From positions 1 to 60,191 of the forward strand of contig JAICIO010000028.1 in assembly GCA_025924315.1 (NCBI GenBank): 60,191 nt of DNA, in the 5' to 3' direction. The notes under the pieces are model-generated. The model was not told the DNA's origin and did not search any database. It saw nothing but the letters and a program-made list of their open reading frames with translations. Both the position numbers and the translations under genes were made by a program. The DNA is from Phycisphaerae bacterium. Lineage in GTDB: Bacteria > Planctomycetota > Phycisphaerae > Tepidisphaerales > Tepidisphaeraceae. Shown here one piece after another: positions 7,728-15,305 of the stretch. Every line of letters begins with the position of its first letter. Position 1 is the stretch's first letter.

Positions 7728-8051
7728 ATGTTTCTCGCAAGAATCACCGGCCACGTCGTCGCGACGCAGAAGGACAAGGTCCTCAACGGCCAAAAGCTCT
7801 ACGTCGTTGAGCCCTTGAACGTGAAGTACGACGAGGCTACGCAGAAGCCCGCGTCGCTCGGCAATACGAACCGCGCGATCGTCGCGATCGACGCCGTCGG
7901 CGCCGGCGAAGGACAGCTCGTCCTCGTCGTGCAAGGCTCGAGCGCTCGCATGACGGACATCACGAAAAACCTGCCCGCCGACGCGGTGATCGTCGGAATC
8001 GTGGACACGGCCGTCTTCAACGGCAAGACGTTTTATCAGGCACAAGGGTGA
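7728..8051 (+). CDS. BMC-P (EutN/CcmL) vertex protein 1
   Basis: 107 residues from the ATG at 7728 (TTGGAG as SD). EutN/CcmL domain: FLARITGHVVATQKD, LNGQKLYVVEPL, IVAIDAVGAGEGQLVLVVQGSS and VIVGIVDT. Such proteins form pentamers that cap the twelve vertices of the shell. This is the longest and most canonical of the three BMC-P proteins of the operon. Confidence 0.94.
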   Translation: MFLARITGHVVATQKDKVLNGQKLYVVEPLNVKYDEATQKPASLGNTNRAIVAIDAVGAGEGQLVLVVQGSSARMTDITKNLPADAVIVGIVDTAVFNGKTFYQAQG

Positions 8052-8056
8052 TTCCT

Positions 8057-8114
8057 GTAGCACGGGTTACCAGCCCGTGCATGAGCGGAGGCATGGGCTG
8101 GTAGCCCGTGCTAC
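8057..8114. repeat. Twin-hairpin element, GTAGCACGGG family
   Basis: GTAG plus a hairpin of GCACGGG and CCCGTGC, a short spacer, then the inverted copy ending GCTAC. It runs to 6 bp before the aldehyde dehydrogenase ATG and contains the alternative in-frame GTG at 8108. Confidence 0.85.
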
Positions 8115-8119
8115 GAAAA

Positions 8120-9616
8120 ATGAATCAAGCGCTTGTACAAGATGTTGTTTCTGAAGTGATGCGACGCCTCGGCGATCGTGGGCTCGGGATGGGCAACGGT
8201 CGCGGAACTTCACGCGGTGGCGTGAAGGCCGGCGAAGACGCCCCCGCCAACGACGCAAAGATGTCCGAGCGGCATCGCACTGAAGTGGCCGACAGTCGCT
8301 ACGGCATTTTCAGCAATGTCGATGACGCCGTTCGCGCCGCCACCGAATCGCAGCAGAAGCTCGTCAAACTTTCGCTCGACGAGCGCGACCAGATCGTCAA
8401 GCTCATCAAATCCACCGCCAAGCAGAACGCCCAAAGCTGGGGCAAGATCGAACTCGACGAGACGAAGATCGGCCGGCTCGATCACAAGATCGAAAAACTG
8501 CAAATCCTGGAACTCGTGCCGGGCGTTGAGTTCCTGAAGACGAACGCGACCAGCGGATCGAACGGCCTGTGCCTCGAAGAATTCGCGCCCTTCGGCGTGA
8601 TCGGGATCATCACGCCGGTCACGCACAGCGTGCCGACCCTCAGCGCGAACGCGATCAACATGATCGCCGCGGGCAATTCGATCGTCGCCAACCCGCATCC
8701 GAGCGGCGTGAATTGCGCCGTCGTCGCGGTGCGCGAATACAACCGCCAGATCGCCAGCAAGTTCGGCATCGAACACCTGATCACCATCGTCACCCCGCCG
8801 ACTTTGGAAACCGCCGACCAGATTTTCCAGCATCGTGGGATTCCGCTGCTCGTTGTCACGGGTGGCCCTGCGGTGGCTCGCGCGGCGCTCGGCGCGAAGA
8901 AGCGCGCGATCGTCGCAGGTCCGGGCAATCCGCCGGTCGTTGTCGATGAAACCGCGTGCCTCGAGAACACTGCCGCCTCGATCGTCAAAGGCGCCGCGTA
9001 CGACAACAACCTTCTCTGCATCGGCGAAAAGCAGGTCTTCTGCGTCGAATCCGTCTTCGACAAGCTGATGAGCACGATGGAAAAGCACGGCGGATACGTG
9101 CTGAACAGCCAGCAGATCGAAGCGCTCACCAGCAAAGCGTTCAAGCTCGATCCGAAAGACAACAAGCTGCACGTGAACAAGGAATACGTCGGCAAAGACG
9201 CCGCCGTCCTCGCGCAGGCCGCGGGCGTGCGCGTTCCGCCGGCGACGCAACTGCTCGTCGGCGAGACGAAGGCCGATCATGTCTTCGTCCAAGAAGAACA
9301 GATGATGCCGTTCGTCCCCTTCGTCCGCGTGAAGAACGCGGACGAAGCGATCGATCTCGCGATCCAGAGCGAGCACGGCTATCGCCATACGGCGCTGATT
9401 CATTCGCGCAATCTCGAGCGCATCACGAAGTTCGGCCGGCGCGCGAACGTCACGGTCTTCGTCGCCAACGGCGCCAGCATGAGCGGACTCGGATTGGGTG
9501 GACAAGGCTATCTGAGCTACTCCATCGCGACCCCGACAGGAGAAGGCATCACGACCCCGCTGACGTTCACGCGCTATCGCCGAATCATGATGACCGGCAG
9601 TCTGCGGATGATCTAA
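8120..9616 (+). CDS. pduP: CoA-acylating aldehyde dehydrogenase (PduP type), encapsulated
   Basis: 498 residues from the ATG at 8120; a GTG at 8108 lies inside the repeat. Oxidises an aldehyde to acyl-CoA with NAD; here lactaldehyde to lactyl-CoA is expected. C300 in NNLLCIGEKQ is the catalytic cysteine, and FGVIGIITPVTHSVPT (about 158-173) and VTGGPAVARAAL are the nucleotide-fold segments. Residues ~3-20 (ALVQDVVSEVMRRLGD) form an amphipathic helix joined by a Gly/Ser-rich linker, the encapsulation peptide. It lies between shell genes of the operon. Confidence 0.95.
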   Translation: MNQALVQDVVSEVMRRLGDRGLGMGNGRGTSRGGVKAGEDAPANDAKMSERHRTEVADSRYGIFSNVDDAVRAATESQQKLVKLSLDERDQIVKLIKSTAKQNAQSWGKIELDETKIGRLDHKIEKLQILELVPGVEFLKTNATSGSNGLCLEEFAPFGVIGIITPVTHSVPTLSANAINMIAAGNSIVANPHPSGVNCAVVAVREYNRQIASKFGIEHLITIVTPPTLETADQIFQHRGIPLLVVTGGPAVARAALGAKKRAIVAGPGNPPVVVDETACLENTAASIVKGAAYDNNLLCIGEKQVFCVESVFDKLMSTMEKHGGYVLNSQQIEALTSKAFKLDPKDNKLHVNKEYVGKDAAVLAQAAGVRVPPATQLLVGETKADHVFVQEEQMMPFVPFVRVKNADEAIDLAIQSEHGYRHTALIHSRNLERITKFGRRANVTVFVANGASMSGLGLGGQGYLSYSIATPTGEGITTPLTFTRYRRIMMTGSLRMI

Positions 9617-9620
9617 CAGA

Positions 9621-9684
9621 TGCTTGTAGCGTGTTGCGTGTCGCTCGTTGAACAACATGCAACAAGCAACGAGCCACGAGCAAT
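9621..9684. repeat. Dyad of GTTGC/GCAAC words
   Basis: TGCTTGTAGCGTGTTGCG on the left and complementary CAACATGCAACAAGCAACGAGC on the right. It belongs to the family of 5688-5755. It fills the spacer and abuts the next start codon. Confidence 0.65.
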
Positions 9685-9942
9685 ATGCAATTAGGCACCG
9701 TCATCGGCCACGCAACTTCGACGATTAAGCATCCATCGCTCAACGGCTGGCGGATGTCGATCGTGCAGTTGCTCGGGAACGACCGAGCCCCCGAAGGCGA
9801 TGCGATCATCGCGGTCGATAAATGGGGCTCGTCGCCGGGACAGACGGTGATCCTGAACAGCGACGGCAAAGGTGCGCGGGAATTGGTTGGTGATCAAAAG
9901 AGTCCGGTGCGTTGGTTTGTGATTGGAATTGTGGACGAATGA
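9685..9942 (+). CDS. BMC-P (EutN/CcmL) vertex protein 2
   Basis: 85 residues. EutN/CcmL domain: MQLGTVIGHATSTIKHPSL, RMSIVQLLG, DAIIAVDKWGSSPGQTVIL and FVIGIVDE. Pentameric shell vertex protein. Its TGA stop overlaps the ATG of the next gene (ATGA at 9939-9942), so the two are translationally coupled. The mid-segment VDKWGSSPGQ replaces the common VDxVGAGxGE loop that lines the pentamer pore. Confidence 0.9.
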   Translation: MQLGTVIGHATSTIKHPSLNGWRMSIVQLLGNDRAPEGDAIIAVDKWGSSPGQTVILNSDGKGARELVGDQKSPVRWFVIGIVDE

Positions 9943-10613
9943 TTTTTTCTGCGCGACAGCTCCAGGAACTGCACAAGACCAACGGTCACGTGACGCTGCC
10001 GTATCGTGCGCGATTGACTCCGCTCGCCCAGGATTGGGTTCGGGCGCAGAAGATCGCGGTTGAGTACTCCGACATGGAGAAGCCGTTTAGCGGTGCCGGG
10101 AACTCGCAAAGCGGGTACTCCCAGGGGCAGGCGTCTTCGGGGTCGAACGCCTCGGGTTCTCCCGCTAAGCCGCAAGCGGCGTCGGGCACGTTTCTCTACT
10201 GGTGCGACGGTCCCTGCGGCCCGGCCAAAGCTGCGATCGTGACGCAGGCGAAGGAATCGAACCTGATCGCAATTGAGACGACTGCTGATCCGCGGCACCT
10301 CGTTGACGTGATCAAGCATCTCGCCGCGGAGGTGAAAGAAAATCGCGTTGTCGGTGGCGTGCTTGTCGTGACGAGCGGCGCGCTGGCAATGCTGTTTGCG
10401 AATCGATGTCCATCACTTCGCGCGGTGCTGGGAAGCTGTCACGAAGCAGTTGAGCAAGGCGTTGCCCAGATGGGCGCGAACGTGCTGGTGATCGAGCATA
10501 AGTACAAGACGTTCCCGCAGGTGAAGAACATGCTCTCGCGCTTCGTGCGCGGAGCGCGAAATGTGAGCGACGACGTGCAACGGCAGCTCAAGGAGTTGAC
10601 GTCATGCGGTTAG
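9939..10613 (+). CDS. BMC-locus protein with RpiB/LacA-like C-terminal domain lacking the catalytic cysteine
   Basis: 224 residues from the ATG coupled to the preceding stop. Residues 1-43 (IFSARQLQELHK, LPYRARLTPLAQDWVRAQKI) match the short LTPxAxD helix found at the N-terminus of several BMC-associated proteins. Residues 50-83 are a Gly/Ser/Gln-rich linker built on palindromic repeats (the 18-mer at 10162-10179). Residues 84-224 read like RpiB/LacAB sugar-phosphate isomerases: GGVLVVTSGALAMLFANRCPS aligns with their GI-CGTG-G-S-AANK block, then LRAVLGSCHEAVEQ and GANVLVIE. The active-site CGTG is VTSG here, so isomerase activity is doubtful. The role in the compartment is unknown. Confidence 0.75.
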   Translation: MIFSARQLQELHKTNGHVTLPYRARLTPLAQDWVRAQKIAVEYSDMEKPFSGAGNSQSGYSQGQASSGSNASGSPAKPQAASGTFLYWCDGPCGPAKAAIVTQAKESNLIAIETTADPRHLVDVIKHLAAEVKENRVVGGVLVVTSGALAMLFANRCPSLRAVLGSCHEAVEQGVAQMGANVLVIEHKYKTFPQVKNMLSRFVRGARNVSDDVQRQLKELTSCG

Positions 10614-10912
10614 GCAAAGTCGTCGGCCGCGTGACCTTGCAGGCGAGCTATCACACGCTCGTCGGCGGGCGGTTCATGATCGTCGAGGTGCAAGACCGTT
10701 TTTCGCTAAGCGGCAAGCCGCGGAAGACAAGCGAATACGTCGTCGTCTACGACCAGCTCGGCGCCGGCGACGGCGACACCATCGCCTTCAGCGAATCGCG
10801 CGAGGCATGCATGCCGTTTTATCCAGAGAAGATCGTTCCGCTCGATGCGTACAACTCGGCGATCCTGGATGCGGCAAAAATCGAACATGAGATTGAAAGG
10901 AGCAATGCGTAA
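10604..10912 (+). CDS. BMC-P (EutN/CcmL) vertex protein 3
   Basis: 102 residues; its start overlaps the previous gene by 10 bp. EutN/CcmL core: MRLGKVVGRVTLQASYHTL, RFMIVEVQDR, VVVYDQLGAGDGDTIAFSES and IVPLDAYNSAI. The stretch SLSGKPR (about residues 34-40) comes from a CGCTAAGCGGCAAGCCGCGG-like palindrome and looks like an in-frame repeat insertion in a surface loop. The C-terminal tail AAKIEHEIERSNA is charged and helical. Third pentamer protein of the shell. Confidence 0.9.
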   Translation: MRLGKVVGRVTLQASYHTLVGGRFMIVEVQDRFSLSGKPRKTSEYVVVYDQLGAGDGDTIAFSESREACMPFYPEKIVPLDAYNSAILDAAKIEHEIERSNA

Positions 10913-10920
10913 GAACTGAA

Positions 10921-11029
10921 ATGCAACCGCGAAGGCGCGAAGGGCGCAAAGAAAAACGCGAAGAAAGATGAGATCCGGCTTTCTTCTTCGCGTCTGTCCT
11001 TCGCGATCTTCGCGCCTTCGCGGTTGCAT
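10921..11029. repeat. Dyad of GCGAAGGCGCGAAG / CTTCGCGCCTTCGC repeats
   Basis: ATGCAACCGCGAAGGCGCG at the left end is mirrored by CGCGCCTTCGCGGTTGCAT at the right end. Same family as 2005-2092. It fills the BMC-P 3 to aldolase spacer. Confidence 0.8.
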
Positions 11030-11051
11030 TTGATATGCGCATTGAAAACCC

Positions 11052-11981
11052 ATGGCATACGGAAGTAGCTACACGAGTGCGAACGGCAACGGCCGGGTCA
11101 GCGAGTTCAAGCTGAAGGAACAGATGTGCGACATTGGCCGCCGCATCTGGCAGAAAGGGTTCTGCGCCGGAAACGACGGAAACCATTCCTATCGCATCGG
11201 CGAGAACCGCATCCTCTGCACGCCGACCGGCATCAGCAAGGGCAACCTCGTGCCGGAAGATCTCTGCGTCGTCGATATGGAAGGCAAGCAGGTCTCGGGG
11301 AAACGCAAGCGCACCAGCGAGATCCTGCTGCACCTGGCGATCTATAAGGCGCGCCCGGATGTGAAGGCCGTCATTCACTCGCATCCGCCGCACGCGACGG
11401 CGTTCGCGGTCGCGGGTGTTGAGCTGCCGACCTGCATTCACCCCGAAGCCGAAGTCTTCCTCGGCGCGGTAAAGACCGCGAAGTACGTCACGCCCGGCGA
11501 CACGCGGCTCGGCGAATCGATTCTGCCGTACGTGAAAGACAGCAACACGATTCTGCTGCAATCGCACGGCGTCGTCTGCTTCCATCCGGATCTCGAGCAG
11601 GCGTATTACCAGCTCGAGATCGTCGATGCCTACGCGCGCATCCTGCTGCTCGCGAAACAAGTCGGCAGCATCCGTCCACTCGATGCAAGCGAGATGAAGG
11701 AGCTGCTCGATTTGAAGGTCCGCTTCGGCCTGAAAGAACCGCGGCTCGACGACGGCGGGAAGGGCTTGACCTGCAACACCGATTTTGTTTCCCGCGTCCG
11801 CGCCGAAGTCGGCGGAAAAGGCCGCATGGCGACGCCGAGCGGCACCGCCCCGGTCCCGAAAGTTGGGGATGCCTCGCCGCTTTCGAAAGCGATCGGTGCG
11901 ATGGTACCGAACCAATACAGCGAAGACGACATCGAACAGCTCGTCCAGACGATCACGGACCAGATCATGGCGAGTGTGTAA
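11052..11981 (+). CDS. Class II (FucA/RhaD-type) sugar-phosphate aldolase with C-terminal encapsulation peptide
   Basis: 309 residues. Zinc-dependent cleavage of fuculose-1-P or rhamnulose-1-P to DHAP and L-lactaldehyde. E90 (RTSEILLH) fits the catalytic glutamate; H109 and H111 (IHSHPPHA) and H172 (QSHGVVC) fit the zinc ligands of the FucA family. The catalytic domain ends near residue 215. A ~75-residue linker then leads to an amphipathic helix, DDIEQLVQTITDQIMASV, at the extreme C-terminus, an encapsulation peptide at the opposite end from those of PduL and the dehydrogenase. It is the enzyme that generates aldehyde inside the shell. Confidence 0.93.
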   Translation: MAYGSSYTSANGNGRVSEFKLKEQMCDIGRRIWQKGFCAGNDGNHSYRIGENRILCTPTGISKGNLVPEDLCVVDMEGKQVSGKRKRTSEILLHLAIYKARPDVKAVIHSHPPHATAFAVAGVELPTCIHPEAEVFLGAVKTAKYVTPGDTRLGESILPYVKDSNTILLQSHGVVCFHPDLEQAYYQLEIVDAYARILLLAKQVGSIRPLDASEMKELLDLKVRFGLKEPRLDDGGKGLTCNTDFVSRVRAEVGGKGRMATPSGTAPVPKVGDASPLSKAIGAMVPNQYSEDDIEQLVQTITDQIMASV

Positions 11982-11989
11982 CGTTTTAT

Positions 11990-12122
11990 CCCCTCTCCCT
12001 ATGAGGGAGAGGGTTAGGGTGAGGGTGGGCCGCGGGAGTCGAGTTGCGTCCTTCACGCGATTGAGTCCGTTCGACTCCCACGCCGAACCCTCACCCCCAC
12101 CCTCTCCCTGAGAGGGAGAGGG
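11990..12122. repeat. Twin-hairpin element, CCCTCTCCCT family
   Basis: Hairpin CCCTCTCCCT-ATG-AGGGAGAGGG, then TTAGGGTGAGGGT, a ~55-base spacer, ACCCTCACCCCC and a second hairpin. The same family lies at 15976-16135, with short single hairpins at 23882-23907 and 37433-37460. Confidence 0.85.
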
Positions 12123-12134
12123 AGAAAGTCAGAA

Positions 12135-13061
12135 ATGAAAGTCAGCATCATCGGCGGCGGTGGACGTGTGGGCTCGAATGCGGCGTTTGCCCTTCAATGC
12201 GCCGGAATTGTCAGTGAGATTCATCTCCTCGACGCCAACGAACAAATGGCGCAAGGCGAAGCACTCGATCTGCTTCACGGCACGAGCGTCGCCGGCGATC
12301 AGAAGATTTACGCGGGCAATTACGACAAGTGCGCCGACGCCGACCTCGTCTGCATTACCGCCGGCCTGCGCCGTAAGCCGGACGAATCGCGGCTCGATCT
12401 GATCAACCGGAACGTCTCGCTCTTCAAGCAGATCCTCGAATCGCTGAAAAATGCCGGTCTGAAAAAGGACGCGATCATCTTCGTCGTCTCGAATCCCGTC
12501 GACGTGCTGACGCGCCTCGCGATCGAGCAGCTGAAGTGGGATCCGAAGAAGGTCATCGGCCTCGGCACTCAGCTCGACACCGCCCGCTTCCGCTCACTGA
12601 TCGCGATGGAAACCGGACTCCCGCCGTCACAGATCAAGGCACTGATTCTCGGCGAACATGGCGACAGCATGGTGCCGATCTGGTCGAGCGCGACCGTTGG
12701 CGGGGTGTCGCTCCTCAAGCTGCCGAATTTCAATACGGCACTGCAGCAAAAAGTTTTTGATCGCACCAAGACAAGCGGAGCAGAAGCAATCAAACTGAAA
12801 GGCGGCGCTGGCTGGGCGGTTGGCCTGACGATCGCGGAGGTGATTCACCCGATCGCGCTGAACCAGCCGAAGGTGATGCCCGTCAGCAGCCAGCTTACGG
12901 GCGAATATGGCATCAATGGCACCTGCACAAGCGTGCCGTCGCTGATCGACCAGCGTGGCGTGGTGCAACGATACGAGATCGAACTCTGGCCGCGAGAACT
13001 GAGCGGCATCCAGCAAGGCGCGAAGCAGTTGGATCAAACGTACGCACAAATTCAGAAGTAG
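12135..13061 (+). CDS. NAD-dependent lactate/malate-type dehydrogenase of the BMC locus
   Basis: 308 residues of the LDH/MDH superfamily. GGGGRVGSNAAFAL (about 7-20) is the Rossmann glycine motif, D34 (HLLDANE) selects NAD, and ILGEHGDSMVP has the catalytic histidine. The specificity loop reads LRRKPDESRLDLINRN. The residue equal to Gln102 of lactate dehydrogenases is arginine, as in malate dehydrogenases, followed by the conserved SR. Real substrate therefore uncertain (malate, or a 2-oxo acid or aldehyde linked to lactaldehyde). In the operon it probably recycles NADH made by the aldehyde dehydrogenase. Confidence 0.85.
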   Translation: MKVSIIGGGGRVGSNAAFALQCAGIVSEIHLLDANEQMAQGEALDLLHGTSVAGDQKIYAGNYDKCADADLVCITAGLRRKPDESRLDLINRNVSLFKQILESLKNAGLKKDAIIFVVSNPVDVLTRLAIEQLKWDPKKVIGLGTQLDTARFRSLIAMETGLPPSQIKALILGEHGDSMVPIWSSATVGGVSLLKLPNFNTALQQKVFDRTKTSGAEAIKLKGGAGWAVGLTIAEVIHPIALNQPKVMPVSSQLTGEYGINGTCTSVPSLIDQRGVVQRYEIELWPRELSGIQQGAKQLDQTYAQIQK

Positions 13062-13139
13062 ATCCGCAGATTGGGCAGATTTCCGCAGATTCAATTCCTC
13101 TTCTGCAATCTGCGTAAATCTGCGAAATCTGCGGATAAA
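13061..13139. repeat. Dyad of ATCTGCGGA / TCCGCAGAT repeats
   Basis: GATCCGCAGATTGGGCAGATT at the left is mirrored by AATCTGCGAAATCTGCGGAT at the right. It starts at the dehydrogenase stop codon and ends 6 bp before the next ATG. Confidence 0.75.
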
Positions 13140-13145
13140 TCTCTT

Positions 13146-14366
13146 ATGCAGAAGTCACTCGATATCAAACTCGCGAATATTCATCGTGATCCGCACGGTG
13201 CCAAAGACTTCATCCTGGCGGATGCGAAGGACGCCGACATGGCCGCAGGCCTTGCGGCGCCTGGAAAGGACGCGCGCACGGGGAAGATCCGTTCGCTCGC
13301 GGACTATCGCGATCAGATGCGCGAGATCGTGAAGCAGGGGCTTGTCGACATCATGCTGATGTCGTGCTCGACGAGCGAAGTGCTCACGATCAACGAGCGG
13401 ATTTTCGACAACAGCGCGATTACCCCCGCCGCCCGCGCGAACGACACCACCGACATTCATCTGCAAAGTGGCGGCGTGTATCCGAAAGAAGCCTCGCGGC
13501 CGTTTCGGTCTGCGACGATCGACCAGATCCAGAGCGGCAAGGTGAATCCAACCGATTCCGAGCGTCGCCTCGGCGCGGATCTTGGCCTCTACTCGATCAC
13601 GCCGAACAACGATCTCGATGCCGACTACGCCACGCTCGAAGCGTACAAGCAGTTCCGCATCGAAGCGGAGACGAAAGGGTTTCGCCACTTTCTCGAAGTG
13701 TTCGATCCGAATGCGTGCGGTGGCGAATGCCCCGCCGACCTCGGCCGATTCATCAACGACTGGATCGCGCGGACGCTCGCGGGTGTTCCATCGAAATCCC
13801 GGCCGGTGTTCCTCAAGATCGCGTATCACGGTCCAAGGGCGATGGAAGAGCTCGTGCAGTATGACCCGCATCTCGTGGCGGGAATCCTCGGCGGATCGAG
13901 CGGCACCACGCACGACGCGTTCAAGCTGCTCGAAGAATCAAAAAAATATGGCGGGCGCGCCGCCCTCTTCGGCCGAAAGATCAACAATTCCGAACATCAA
14001 CTCACGTTCGTCTCGTACCTCCGAAAGATTGCCGACGGCCAGATCGGAGCTGAAGAGGCCTGCCGCGCCTATCACGGCGATCTGCAGAAGCTGAACCTCA
14101 AGCCGTATCGCGCGCTAAAGGACGATCTGGAACTCACGATCCAGGCGAGCAGCTATGCGGGCACGGGATCGAGCGTTTCGCTTTCGAAACCGACTCAAAA
14201 GGAACCCGCTAAGCCGCAAGCGGGCAGAATCGTTGCATCTACTGTGATCGCAAAGCCTGCGTCAAACGGGCCGCAACCTGACTTCAAGAAGATGACCCAG
14301 GCCGAAAAGGTGGCCTTCGCGCGACAGCGAATCAAATCGGATCTCGCGCGACACAATGGAGACTGA
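13146..14366 (+). CDS. DeoC/DhnA-like TIM-barrel protein of the BMC locus, function unknown
   Basis: 406 residues from the ATG at 13146; an upstream in-frame start lies in the palindrome. The sequence reads like a class I aldolase-type barrel: LAAPGKDARTG, VKQGLVDIMLMS, FRHFLEVFDPN, PVFLKIAYHGPRAMEEL, GILGGSSGTTHDAFKLLEESKK and GGRAALFGRKIN. The lysine of FLKIAYHG could be the Schiff-base residue (inference). A flexible tail with in-frame repeat sequence (PAKPQAG) ends in a charged helix, KKMTQAEKVAFARQRIKSDL, which may act as a targeting tail. Its place beside the aldolase and dehydrogenase suggests a role in the sugar pathway, perhaps as a second aldolase. Confidence 0.7.
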   Translation: MQKSLDIKLANIHRDPHGAKDFILADAKDADMAAGLAAPGKDARTGKIRSLADYRDQMREIVKQGLVDIMLMSCSTSEVLTINERIFDNSAITPAARANDTTDIHLQSGGVYPKEASRPFRSATIDQIQSGKVNPTDSERRLGADLGLYSITPNNDLDADYATLEAYKQFRIEAETKGFRHFLEVFDPNACGGECPADLGRFINDWIARTLAGVPSKSRPVFLKIAYHGPRAMEELVQYDPHLVAGILGGSSGTTHDAFKLLEESKKYGGRAALFGRKINNSEHQLTFVSYLRKIADGQIGAEEACRAYHGDLQKLNLKPYRALKDDLELTIQASSYAGTGSSVSLSKPTQKEPAKPQAGRIVASTVIAKPASNGPQPDFKKMTQAEKVAFARQRIKSDLARHNGD

Positions 14367-14370
14367 ATCG

Positions 14371-14443
14371 AAGGATGAACGATGAATTACGAAGGATGAA
14401 GTGAATCCACTGTTTCATCCCTCATAATTCATCCTTCATCCTT
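14371..14443. repeat. Dyad of AAGGATGAA / TTCATCCTT repeats
   Basis: GAAGGATGAACGATGAATTACG on the left is mirrored by AATTCATCCTTCATCCTT on the right. It lies between the barrel-protein stop and the DeoR start, so it would sit in any deoR leader. Confidence 0.75.
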
Positions 14444-14451
14444 ATGCCACC

Positions 14452-15222
14452 ATGCTGATCGCTGAGCGACAATCTCGCCTTCAGGAGCTTCTCGCTCACC
14501 GCGGGATTGCGGATCTTGACACGCTCGCGATCGAGCTTGCCGTTTCGCAATCGACGGTTCGCCGAGATGTGGATCTGCTCGAACAAAAGGGCCTGGTCGC
14601 GCGCACGCACGGCGGGGTGATCTGGACCGGCGATCGCAACTCGCCGGCGCGCCCCTATGCCTTCGATCAGCGCATGGCGTATCAACTCGACGCCAAGCGC
14701 CAAATCGCAAAGGCCGCAAAGGGCCTGATCCAACCCGGCGAAACGGTCCTCATCGATGGTGGAACGACCACCTTTTACCTCGCGGAAAAACTGCAAGGCC
14801 TGCCGCTGCAGATCGTGACGAACTCACTCCCGATCGCGAATCTTTTTCTCAATGACGAAAACGTCGAACTCATCGTGAGCGGCGGACTCGCCTATCCGCG
14901 CTACGGTGTGCTGCTCGGCCCGACGGCGGAGCACGTGCTCGGCCAGATTCACACGAAGACCATGTTCCTGAGCGTCGCGGGGATCAATGATGGCTTTCTC
15001 TACAATCAAAACCTTCTGCTCGTGCAGGCGGAGCAGAAGATGATGAGCCAGGCGCAGCAGGTCGTGCTGCTCGCCGACGCCGGGAAGTTCGGCCAGCAGG
15101 CGCTGGCGAAGCTGTGCGAGTTGAATGAGATCGACGTCGTCGTCACCGATGCGAGCATTTCCGATAAAGATCGCGCTTCCATTCAATCGGCCGGTTGTGA
15201 TTTGATTGTCGCCTCCGCGTAG
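14452..15222 (+). CDS. DeoR-family transcriptional regulator of the BMC operon
   Basis: 256 residues. N-terminal winged helix: RQSRLQELLAHRGIADLDTLA, with recognition helix VSQSTVRRDVDLLEQKGLVARTHGG, the DeoR signature. From residue ~70 a DeoRC sensor domain of the ribose-5-P isomerase fold follows (GETVLIDGGTTTFYLAEKL, ADAGKFGQQALAKLCEL), expected to bind a sugar phosphate of the pathway. As last gene of the operon it is the likely repressor acting at 4473-4505. The stop codon TAG is provided by the GTAGGGT foot of the next repeat. Confidence 0.92.
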   Translation: MLIAERQSRLQELLAHRGIADLDTLAIELAVSQSTVRRDVDLLEQKGLVARTHGGVIWTGDRNSPARPYAFDQRMAYQLDAKRQIAKAAKGLIQPGETVLIDGGTTTFYLAEKLQGLPLQIVTNSLPIANLFLNDENVELIVSGGLAYPRYGVLLGPTAEHVLGQIHTKTMFLSVAGINDGFLYNQNLLLVQAEQKMMSQAQQVVLLADAGKFGQQALAKLCELNEIDVVVTDASISDKDRASIQSAGCDLIVASA

Positions 15223-15291
15223 GGTCCGCTTCAGCGCACCGGTTACCCATTCCGCGAAAACGAATAACCGGTCCGCTGAAGCGGACCCGAC
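15219..15291. repeat. Twin-hairpin element, GGTCCGC family, overlapping the deoR stop
   Basis: GTAGGGTCCGCTTCAGCGCACC, GGTTA, spacer, TAACC and the inverted hairpin ending GCGGACCCGAC. The left hairpin has one uncompensated change (GCGCACC). Its first TAG is the deoR stop codon. It lies between the convergent deoR and lutC genes. Confidence 0.85.
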
Positions 15292-15305
15292 AAATAACCC
15301 ACCGA

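Noticed and set aside
8108-8119. GTG start for the aldehyde dehydrogenase
   Set aside because: It lies inside the palindromic element; ATG at 8120 gives the clean encapsulation peptide.
13071-13145. Longer start for the barrel protein
   Set aside because: It would be encoded by the ATCTGCGGA dyad; the ATG at 13146 is right after it.
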